A stretch of 59,972 nt of DNA from Verrucomicrobiaceae bacterium (GTDB taxonomy: Bacteria; Verrucomicrobiota; Verrucomicrobiia; Verrucomicrobiales; Verrucomicrobiaceae): positions 1 through 59,972 of the forward strand of contig JAIXZA010000092.1 of NCBI GenBank assembly GCA_027489965.1, read 5' to 3'. This document shows positions 53,305-59,972 of this stretch, piece after piece (positions within the stretch are counted from its first letter, which is position 1; the number at the start of each line of letters is the position of its first letter). The translations under genes were made by a program, and so were the position numbers. The notes under the pieces were generated by a model. It saw only the letters and a program-made list of their open reading frames with translations. It had not been told where the DNA came from and made no database searches.

Positions 53305-53695
53305 GGCTAGGAGGGGGTAAGTCTGGCGGGCTATTTTCTGTTATGGCAATTTATCAGAATGTGGATCATCTCAGGCTGCTCAAATTTTACAAGAAATAAA
53401 GAGATCCAGATCAAACTTCAAATCAGGTAATCTGCATCGTGTGAGCTAGCTTTTAATGGATTCATGGGCCTTGCGGATCCTTTAAACAGATATCGGGGCA
53501 GGAGGGGTGTGCATGGCGCAATCCATGAATTGCCTAGCCACTGTGGGCTGTCGCGGCCTCTCATGACCTCTTTTCGGAATAGGTCATGCTAGACTCGGTT
53601 TCCATTTTTCGAGAATAAGAATCCTTTCATCAGATTAAATTTCCTCTTTGCAGAGGGCTAAAGTCCGCTATTCTGCGCGCCCCCTTTCAACCCTG
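53305..53695. other. Intergenic region, 391 bp
   Basis: Divergent region between the giant FG-GAP protein and hisG, so it should hold both promoters. Nothing recognisable as an RNA gene or repeat was seen; the segment after 53330 is AT-richer. A frame in the reading phase of hisG is open back to 53648 but the ATG at 53696 is preferred. Confidence 0.5.
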
Positions 53696-54580
53696 ATGCC
53701 CGATTCTAAAAACATTCTCCGACTTGGTCTGCCTAGTGGCAGTCTCCAGGAGCCGACGCTGGAACTCTTCAAGCGTGCGGGTTTTCATATCGTGGTTCCT
53801 TCCCGCTCCTATCGGCCTACAGTCGATGATGCCGGCTTGGAACTGCGTCTGCTGCGCGCCCAGGAGATCGGTCGTTATGTGGACCATGGTTTTCTTGATT
53901 GTGGGATCACTGGCCGTGACTGGATCGCTGAAAACAATGCGGATGTCGAAGTGCTCACGGACATGCGTTATTCGAAAGCCACCTCCATGCCAACCCGTTG
54001 GGTGCTGGTGGTGCCGAATGATTCTCCGATTCATTCAGTCAAAGATTTAGAAGGCAAGCGCATCGCCACTGAGGCGGTGGACATGACGAAGGCTTACCTT
54101 GCCAGAAATGGTGTTCAAGCTGAAGTCGAATTTAGCTGGGGCGCCACCGAAGTGAAGGTGCCGGAGCTGGTCGATGCCATCGTGGACATCACCGAGACTG
54201 GTAGCTCGCTGCGCGCCAATAAGCTGCGCATTGTGGATACGATCATGGAGAGTTATCCGCAGTTTGTCTCCAGCAAGTCGGCTTTTCAGGATCCCTGGAA
54301 GCGGCAGAAAATGGAGACGCTGGTTCTTTTACTCAAAGGCGCATTGGAGGCTCGTGACAAGGTCGGCCTCAAAATGAATGTGCCTGCGAAAGCCTTGCAG
54401 GAAGTCGTCGCCACTCTTCCGAGTGAGCGCTCACCCACTGTCTCCCAGCTTGCTTCGCAGGACTGGGTAGCCGTCGAGACGGTCATTGCGGAATCCGTCG
54501 TGCGGGAGATTATCCCGCGGCTAAAATCTCTCGGTGCCGAAGGCATCGTGGAGTACCCGCTGAACAAAGTCATTCCTTAA
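53696..54580 (+). CDS. hisG: ATP phosphoribosyltransferase, long form
   Basis: 294 residues from the ATG at 53696. It catalyses the first step of histidine synthesis, joining ATP and PRPP. The catalytic part starts [23 protein letters not shown] and contains [24 protein letters not shown], and the phosphate-binding [21 protein letters not shown]. The C-terminal ~85 residues form the ACT-like histidine-feedback domain of the long (HisZ-independent) form. Other his genes are not in the window. It is followed 34 bp later by the bS22-like mini-gene. Confidence 0.96.
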   Translation: MPDSKNILRLGLPSGSLQEPTLELFKRAGFHIVVPSRSYRPTVDDAGLELRLLRAQEIGRYVDHGFLDCGITGRDWIAENNADVEVLTDMRYSKATSMPTRWVLVVPNDSPIHSVKDLEGKRIATEAVDMTKAYLARNGVQAEVEFSWGATEVKVPELVDAIVDITETGSSLRANKLRIVDTIMESYPQFVSSKSAFQDPWKRQKMETLVLLLKGALEARDKVGLKMNVPAKALQEVVATLPSERSPTVSQLASQDWVAVETVIAESVVREIIPRLKSLGAEGIVEYPLNKVIP

Positions 54581-54614
54581 CCGGAAGAAAAAAGAAAACA
54601 AGAGAACAACCACT

Positions 54615-54719
54615 ATGGGATCACTTAAAAAGCGCAGAAAGACGAAGATCAATAAGCACAAGCGTAAGAAACGCATGCGCGCCAACCGTCATAAGAAGCG
54701 TTTGCGCTATAAATCATAG
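54615..54719 (+). CDS. AURKAIP1/COX24-domain mini-protein (bS22/mS38-like ribosomal protein)
   Basis: 34 residues, so short that gene callers often miss it. The sequence MGSLKKRRKTKINKHKRKKR continues with MRANRHKKRLRYKS, and the KKRRKTKINKHKRKKR block is the diagnostic AURKAIP1/COX24 motif. The mitochondrial ribosomal protein mS38 and mycobacterial bS22 carry this motif and bind the small subunit near the decoding region. Over half of the residues are Lys, Arg or His. The ATG at 54615 follows an A/G-rich stretch that serves as a ribosome binding site. It sits between hisG and a TPR gene, 34 and 18 bp away. Confidence 0.88.
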   Translation: MGSLKKRRKTKINKHKRKKRMRANRHKKRLRYKS

Positions 54720-54737
54720 ATCGTTAATCTCGACCGT

Positions 54738-56639
54738 ATGATTCGTCTCCGTTCAGCGAAGAGAAAACCTCGACTCGCTAACGGAGCCTCATGCTCCGAA
54801 ATGTGGTGCAGCCTTCTGGGTTGCACCCTTTTCTTTTTGTCTGCGTCCCTGACTCAGGGGCAATCACAGAACCCAGTGAAGCTGCCGGCGGCAAATCCTA
54901 GTGCGACGGGCACCTCCATTAAACTTCAGGCGTCTGGTTCGACTGTCAGTCAGAGCACTGATCGACAAGGCCTCCGTGCAGACCTGTCTTTGCCGAAAAT
55001 CACCACAAAGCTGCCTGCCGATCTTCAGATCCAGGCAGGTGCGGAAAAACTGGCTGAAGCCTTGGCGCATTACTCCACGGCACTGCAACTGGAGAAGTCT
55101 GGGCAGATGCGGGAGGCGCTGGCGCATTTCCTGTCAGTTTTACAGTTAGACCCGGCCAACCCTGAACTAGCGGCACACACAGCAGAATTGGTTTACCATT
55201 ATCAAGGCCGGAAGGAAGCGGTGGCTTTGCTGAATCAGGCCGTCACTTTACGCCCAGATCAGCCTGCGCCCTACCTTAACTTGGTCAGGTTTCTCACCAC
55301 TTACACGGCAGAGGATGCTTTTGAAGTTGATCGTGCTAAACAGGTCCTGGAGGATGCACTGAAACGGTTCCCGACCCGTTCGGAAGTCTATGCGTTTGCC
55401 AGCCTGAGTTATCTTAGCCGGAACATGCGGGCGGATGCTGTCGCCGTGATGGATCAGGCACTCAAGCAGACTGTATCAAGTGCAGCTTTTTGGATGGAGG
55501 TCGGGCGGGCTGCACAGCAGGTTTGGCCACTGGCGCAGACGGAGAATCAGGCCGAGCACCTGCGCCGAGTGAATGTCTTTTTTGATAAGGCGCTAGCTCT
55601 ATCTCCAACAGGAAAAAAAGGGGAGAGTACTCGCTTGGAGGTGGCTCAATACTACCTGCTCAGCAATCAACTGGATCGCGCCAGAGCCCTTTGTGAGCAG
55701 TTGAGCACGCAGACTGGTAACTTGCAGGCGAGGAAGTTGCTCTATCGCCTGTATGAAGCCGCTGAAGAAAAAGACAAGTCCTTGGATGTGCTGGAAAAGA
55801 TCGTCGCTGAAGTCCCAAATGACGTGGAGCAGAGGCGGCTGCTGGTGAATGCCTACATGCTCCGTGAAACGCCAGCGAAAGCAGTGCCTCACCTTGAAGC
55901 CGCGATTCAGCTAGCAGGTGGAGAGGCGGGTGATTATCAAGAACTGGGGGACCTGCTGCTGAAGTCCCAGCTTTATGACAAACTGATTCAACTCAGTGAG
56001 CGCAGTGTGAAGCTGTATCCTGAGGTGCCTATTTTTCACGTGCAGGCCGCTTTGGCTCACCGCGCTTTGTTACACTGGGAAAAGGCGATTCAGAGTTTCG
56101 AGCGGGCTCACGTTATGGTCGAAAATAGTCAGTCTGAGCTGGTCAATCATCGCTTCTACTTTCAATACGGCCTGACCCTGGAGCGGGCTGGCCGTGCTGA
56201 TGATGCAGGCAAGATGTTTGAAAAAGCCATTAATCTGACTCCCAAAGAAGAGATCGAAGACGCAGCCAATACCATGAATTATCTCGGTTTCATGTGGCTG
56301 GATCAGGAGAAATACCTGGATAAAGCTGGCGAGCTAATTCGCAAAGCCAATGAACTCCAGCCTGATAATGCAGCCTACATTGATAGCCTCGGCTGGTGGT
56401 ATTTCAAAAAAGGCGACTACCCCAATGCACTCAAAGAGCTTCAGCGTGCATTGGGATTGATCAAAGTCATCGAACCCGAAGACGCCGAGATTATCGAGCA
56501 TATCGCTCAAACGTATTTAAAGATGAATGAACTGGTAAAGGCGCGTGAGGCCTTTGAGAAAGCCCTCGCTTTGCTGCCGACAGAGCCAAAGCTTTTGAAG
56601 CGGCTCAAAGAGGGGCTGAAACAGACGATCAGGCCTTAA
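54738..56639 (+). CDS. Secreted TPR-repeat protein
   Basis: 633 residues. The N-terminus is basic (RLRSAKRKPR) and then hydrophobic (about 25-40), consistent with a signal peptide; an alternative start is M22 at 54801. The remainder holds roughly ten TPR units, such as KLAEALAHYSTALQLEKSGQMREALAHFLSVLQLDPANPELA and ALKELQRALGLIKVIEPEDAEIIEHIAQTYLKMNELVKAREAFEKALALLP. TPRs mediate protein-protein contacts; a periplasmic role is likely. A terminator-like hairpin overlaps the signal-peptide region (54782-54839), which raises the possibility of attenuation. Confidence 0.85.
   Translation: MIRLRSAKRKPRLANGASCSEMWCSLLGCTLFFLSASLTQGQSQNPVKLPAANPSATGTSIKLQASGSTVSQSTDRQGLRADLSLPKITTKLPADLQIQAGAEKLAEALAHYSTALQLEKSGQMREALAHFLSVLQLDPANPELAAHTAELVYHYQGRKEAVALLNQAVTLRPDQPAPYLNLVRFLTTYTAEDAFEVDRAKQVLEDALKRFPTRSEVYAFASLSYLSRNMRADAVAVMDQALKQTVSSAAFWMEVGRAAQQVWPLAQTENQAEHLRRVNVFFDKALALSPTGKKGESTRLEVAQYYLLSNQLDRARALCEQLSTQTGNLQARKLLYRLYEAAEEKDKSLDVLEKIVAEVPNDVEQRRLLVNAYMLRETPAKAVPHLEAAIQLAGGEAGDYQELGDLLLKSQLYDKLIQLSERSVKLYPEVPIFHVQAALAHRALLHWEKAIQSFERAHVMVENSQSELVNHRFYFQYGLTLERAGRADDAGKMFEKAINLTPKEEIEDAANTMNYLGFMWLDQEKYLDKAGELIRKANELQPDNAAYIDSLGWWYFKKGDYPNALKELQRALGLIKVIEPEDAEIIEHIAQTYLKMNELVKAREAFEKALALLPTEPKLLKRLKEGLKQTIRP
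54782..54839 (+). terminator. Tandem hairpins with T tract overlapping the start of the TPR gene
   Basis: Hairpin one is CGGAGC (54782-54787), CTCAT loop, GCTCCG (54793-54798). Hairpin two pairs GGTGCAGCC (54805-54813) with GGGTTGCACC (54818-54827), TTCT loop, one bulged base, followed by CTTTTCTTTTTG. This looks like a rho-independent terminator for hisG and the mini-gene, but it lies inside the TPR gene's signal-peptide codons. Confidence 0.6.
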
Positions 56640-57010
56640 ATGGCTGACCACGGGAGGATTTATTCTTCTCTCTCTGATTAGGAAACAGCCAAAACTTTTG
56701 CCTCATGTTGTAACGCTGGGCACAAAATGGCGAGGTGTCTCAGTAACCCATGCTTGCACACGCCTTTTCTCTCTTTTCCTGTCTCAATCATTCATGGCTT
56801 AAGTGGCATTTTGCAAGATTCCTATATGCCTTAGGCGTTCCATTATTGTTACTTGACGAACTTTTAATGTCGCTTGATGTGAGCGGCTCTTCCTAAAACC
56901 TAGCCCGTAATCTATTTTTTCGTTAACCCGATGTTAGGTTCCCGTGCGGTGGCATACACCATGCTGTGGTTTCCGCCACTTGCCTTTCTTTTCACCTTTC
57001 ACCACACTTT
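56640..57010. other. Intergenic region, 371 bp
   Basis: Lies between the TPR gene and the giant IPT/Asp-box gene. It must contain the latter's promoter; TTGACG at about 56853 could be a -35 element but no convincing -10 was found at the right spacing. The segment is AT-richer than the flanking genes. No RNA gene or repeat was recognised. Confidence 0.45.
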
Positions 57011-59380
57011 ATGACCACGCTGCCACGCCTCCTCGTCGTTCTCACGGCCTTCTTCACGCTCCTCGCCAGCCACGCGCAGGCCCTCAGTTGGACGGAGCAG
57101 ACCACGCCTGCCACGGACCAGCTCCGCGATGTCTGGGCGGCTGATGGGGCCAATATCTGGGTCGTCGGCAATGGCGGCAGGATCGTGAAGGGGGATGGCA
57201 GCGGCAACTGGGCCGCGCAGACTTCCGGCGTCACTAATCCGCTCATCGAGGTCTGGGGCACCAGTGCCACGAACCTCTGGGCCGTCGGCGGCAGCGGGCG
57301 CATCCTGCGTTCGACGAATGGCACCTCTTGGGCCACCCAGACCTCGGGCACGACGAACACTCTCTTCAGTCTCTGGGGCAGCAGCGCTACCAATGTCTGG
57401 GCGGCGGGCGATAACAGCACTCTCACCCGCTGGAATGGCACCTCATGGACAGTCAGCAACCTAGGCGTTGGGACGAACGTGCTGTGCTACGGCCTATGGG
57501 GCAGCGCTGCCAATAACATCTGGCTGGTCGGCACCCACATCAATACCGGCAACGGAAGGGTTTACCGCTACAACGGCACCGCTTGGTCAGAGGACACCAG
57601 CATGGGCACTGTCGCTGGGCTGAACGATGTCTGGGGCACCAGTGCTAGCGATGTCTGGGCCGTGGGCGGTGGCGGACTCATCCTCCGCTGGAATGGCACC
57701 GCCTGGAGCACCTCCCCCTCCGGCACCACGCAGGATCTGCTCAGCATCTGGGGCAGTTCCGCCACGGATGTCTATGCCACCAGCGCCGAGGGCGGCATCT
57801 TCCGCTTCGACGGCACCAATTGGACAGCTCAGACCTCCGGCAGCATTGAGCGGCTAAATTCCATCATGGGCACCAGCGCCACCTCCGTCTTCATCGCAGG
57901 CGGCAGCTTTCAAGTCGCCACGATCCTCGCCGGCACGCCGCCACCCCCGCCGACGCTCACCAGCGTGTCCCCAGCCACTGGCATCACGACGGGCGGCACC
58001 AGCGTCACACTCACAGGCACAGGTTTCACCGGAGCTACCGGCGTCACCTTTGATGGCCTTGCCGCTTCCTTCACGGTCAACAGCCCCACGCAGATCAGTG
58101 CCACCACGCCTGCTCATGCCGCCGGGGCGGTCAGCGTCGTAGTCACCACGCCGAATGGCTTCAATCCGGTGAACAGCCTCTTCACTTATGTCGTGCCGCC
58201 GCCCACGGTCACGGAGGTCACCCCAGCTATGGGAAGCACGCTGGGCGGTACCAGTGTCACGATCACCGGCACAGGCTTCACCGGAGCCACCGGCGTGACC
58301 TTTGGCACCATCGCAGCGTCCAATGTGGTCGTGGTCAATGCCACCACTATCACCGCCACCACGCCTGCGGGTGCAGCAGGCGCGGTCAGTGTCGTCGTCA
58401 CCGGCCCAGGCGGCTTCAATGCGGCGAACTCGCTCTACACCTATGCCGTGGCGAATGCCGCTCCGGTCATCATCGGCGGCCTGGGTGAGCCGCAGCCTCC
58501 CACCTTTGCGGAGAACCTCGCAGAGAATACCCCGTTCTCTGGCACACTCATAGCCACGGATGCGGACACTCCGGCACAAACCCTCACCTGGACTAAAAAT
58601 GGGCCGGATGAGGCCAAATTCACGCTGAATGCCATCACGGGCGCCTTTGCTCTGGCGGCTCCGCTGGATTTTGAAAATCCCACCGATGTCGGCATGAACA
58701 ACGTTTACGAGGTCACCCTCACCGTCACCGACAGCGGCTCCCCTGCTGCTAGCGATTCCGTGACCCTCAGCCTCACCATCACGGATGTGAATGACGCGCC
58801 CACCGTCTCCGCTATCGAGGACCAGAGCAAGAATGAGGACACGCCCACCGCCGCCATCGCCTTCACCGTGGGGGATCAGGATGCGGGGCAGAGTCTGGAT
58901 GCGCTGGTCGTCACCGTCACCAGCAGTAATCAGACGCTCATCCCCCAGACGGCGGAAAACATCGTCCGCGGCGGCAGCGGGGCTAGCCGCACGCTCACCC
59001 TCACCCCGGCACCGAATGCCAACGGCAGCGCCACCATCACCGTGACTGTCAGTGACGGCACAGCGAGCACCAGCAGCATCTTCACCCTCACGGTGACCCC
59101 GGTGAATGATGCGCCCAGCTTCACCCTGGCCCCATCCATCGCCCGATTCCCCGGCAGTGGTGCTTACACGCAGGCAGACGTGGTTTCTGCCATCTCCCCA
59201 GGTCCGGCGAATGAGAGCACGCAGACCGTCAGCATGACGCTCACCAGCACCAATCCCACGCTGTTCACCGCCACCGGCCAGCCGACCCTCGGGGGCACGG
59301 GCACCAGTCGCAGCCTCAGCTTCACCCCCGGCAGCACCCCCGGGCGTGTCCACCGTCACCGTGCGGGCTACGGACAGTGA
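57011..59380 (+). CDS. Giant surface protein: beta-propeller, IPT/TIG, cadherin-like; frame broken near 59340
   Basis: 789 residues as read, from the ATG at 57011 with a signal peptide (MTTLPRLLVVLTAFFTLLASHAQA). Residues about 30-300 hold seven units of the WGTSATNLWAVGGSGRIL type, a beta-propeller. Two IPT/TIG domains follow (about 315-485), each with TGTGFTGATGVTF, then a cadherin-like domain (about 500-600, VTDSGSPAASD, TITDVNDAP) and a second cadherin-like/VCBS-type part. The frame then ends abruptly as GRVHRHRAGYGQ and TGA. The +1 frame from 59343 continues the expected sequence, so this end is a frameshift artefact or mutation at a C5 run (59337-59341). It is likely a long extracellular adhesin. 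Confidence 0.85.
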   Translation: MTTLPRLLVVLTAFFTLLASHAQALSWTEQTTPATDQLRDVWAADGANIWVVGNGGRIVKGDGSGNWAAQTSGVTNPLIEVWGTSATNLWAVGGSGRILRSTNGTSWATQTSGTTNTLFSLWGSSATNVWAAGDNSTLTRWNGTSWTVSNLGVGTNVLCYGLWGSAANNIWLVGTHINTGNGRVYRYNGTAWSEDTSMGTVAGLNDVWGTSASDVWAVGGGGLILRWNGTAWSTSPSGTTQDLLSIWGSSATDVYATSAEGGIFRFDGTNWTAQTSGSIERLNSIMGTSATSVFIAGGSFQVATILAGTPPPPPTLTSVSPATGITTGGTSVTLTGTGFTGATGVTFDGLAASFTVNSPTQISATTPAHAAGAVSVVVTTPNGFNPVNSLFTYVVPPPTVTEVTPAMGSTLGGTSVTITGTGFTGATGVTFGTIAASNVVVVNATTITATTPAGAAGAVSVVVTGPGGFNAANSLYTYAVANAAPVIIGGLGEPQPPTFAENLAENTPFSGTLIATDADTPAQTLTWTKNGPDEAKFTLNAITGAFALAAPLDFENPTDVGMNNVYEVTLTVTDSGSPAASDSVTLSLTITDVNDAPTVSAIEDQSKNEDTPTAAIAFTVGDQDAGQSLDALVVTVTSSNQTLIPQTAENIVRGGSGASRTLTLTPAPNANGSATITVTVSDGTASTSSIFTLTVTPVNDAPSFTLAPSIARFPGSGAYTQADVVSAISPGPANESTQTVSMTLTSTNPTLFTATGQPTLGGTGTSRSLSFTPGSTPGRVHRHRAGYGQ

Positions 59381-59972
59381 TGGAGCTTTCACCGAGCAGA
59401 GCTTCACCATCGCCATTACCGTCTTCAACCTGCGCCCCGCCGGTGAGGTCTGGACGCCACGGATGACGGACGCGAATCGCTACTGGCGTGCCATCACCTC
59501 CTCCGCCGATGGCAGCAAACTCGCGGCGGTGGTCGATGGCGGCCAAATCTATACCTCCACCGACTCCGGCGTGACCTGGACGCCACGGATGACGGACGCG
59601 AATCGCGGTTGGCAGTCCATCACCTCCTCCGCCGATGGCAGCAAGCTCGCCGCAGCAGAATATACTAACAATGGTAGAACTCCTGTCACCATCTTGAGCA
59701 GCAACATCTATACCTCCACCGATTCTGGGCAGACCTGGACACTGCGGATGACGGAAGCGGCTCACGCCTGGCAGTCCATCACCTCCTCCGCCGATGGCAG
59801 CAAGCTCGCGGCGGTGGTTCTAGGCGGCCAAATCTACACCTCCACCGACTCCGGCGTGACCTGGACGGCGCGGGAATCGAATCGCCTGTGGTCCTCCATC
59901 ACCTCCTCCGCCGATGGCAGCAAGCTCGCGGCGGTGGTCGTTGACGGCCAAATCTACACCTCCACCGACTCC
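59343..59972 (+). CDS. Continuation of the giant surface protein in the +1 frame, cut by window edge
   Basis: In the frame of 59451 the sequence reads GVSTVTVRATDSDGAFTEQ and then enters a run of 42-residue Asp-box-like repeats: WTPRMTDANR, SITSSADGSKLAAVV and IYTSTDSGVTW in each. S-x-D-x-G-x-x-W is the BNR/Asp-box motif of sialidase-like propellers. It has no start of its own, so it is the rest of the gene at 57011, and it runs off the right edge. Treat the pair as one gene until the frameshift is resolved. Confidence 0.8.
59451..59972 (+). repeat. Tandem coding repeats of about 126 bp
   Basis: Unit starts are at 59451, 59577, 59736 and 59862, so spacings are 126, 159 and 126 bp. The second unit has an insertion encoding about 11 extra residues (EYTNNGRTPVT region). 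The central ATCACCTCCTCCGCCGATGG is identical in all four units, showing recent duplication or conversion. The array continues beyond the window. Confidence 0.9.

Noticed and set aside
57854..59428. A 524-codon frame antisense to the giant IPT/cadherin gene
   Set aside because: It is a Gly/Arg/Asp-rich shadow of repetitive coding sequence, with no protein-like features.
59451..59972. CRISPR-like regular repeats
   Set aside because: The repeats are coding, directly adjoining and 126 bp long without unique spacers.

Overview
The window looks like a chromosomal segment of a Verrucomicrobiota bacterium, most like the Verrucomicrobiaceae (Prosthecobacter-type). The indicators are a giant secreted DUF1080 / PVC-type membrane-bound dehydrogenase / cytochrome c fusion, an ECF sigma factor paired with a Ser/Thr kinase-TPR protein, large secreted beta-propeller and Asp-box repeat proteins, and kdsB next to pyrG as in Chlamydia. 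No rRNA, tRNA, CRISPR, prophage or insertion sequence was recognised. The genes are mostly chromosomal housekeeping and envelope functions in short operons. All assignments come from reading the sequence; no database search was run.

Left part (1-17400). A truncated Dabb protein and an Rrf2 regulator are followed by an excisionase-type HTH protein. A minus-strand run holds parE, a PagL-like outer-membrane protein and an adenylate-forming acyl ligase. Next is a plus-strand operon RDD - SpoIIM-like - DUF4129/DUF4350 fusion - MoxR ATPase - DUF58 (6696-13606), a widespread but poorly understood envelope module. Two small secreted proteins, a lone 2-oxoacid dehydrogenase E2 and an alpha/alpha-toroid protein follow.

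Centre (17400-35000). An AraC-type regulator and the 1467-residue DUF1080/dehydrogenase/LamG/cytochrome protein share a ~40-bp upstream motif. The large gene carries three different palindromic elements that are translated in frame. Then come a nucleotide-kinase-like protein with an unknown C-terminal domain, a tgt fused to a methyltransferase-like domain, an ECF sigma / Ser-Thr kinase pair, kdsB-pyrG, a DUF2452 protein, and tatA followed by a nuclease-like protein and a twin-arginine amidohydrolase.

Right part (35000-59972). A tandem pseudokinase diverges from an MFS transporter. A four-gene minus operon holds an ECF sigma, a candidate anti-sigma, a Spy/CpxP-like protein and a toroid protein. 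These are followed by a 3D-domain lipoprotein, nth, an apbC/mrp lacking half of its CxxC, a cupin, an SDR, a GH75 chitosanase-like protein, aspS, a giant FG-GAP-type protein, hisG, a 34-residue bS22/mS38-like mini-gene not usually called, and a TPR protein. The window ends in a giant adhesin-like gene with an apparent one-base frameshift and 42-residue Asp-box repeats that run off the edge.

The most unusual signals are the three translated palindromes in one gene, the shared AraC-linked operator candidate, the Tgt-methyltransferase fusion, the tandem pseudokinase, and a terminator-like structure inside a signal-peptide coding region.
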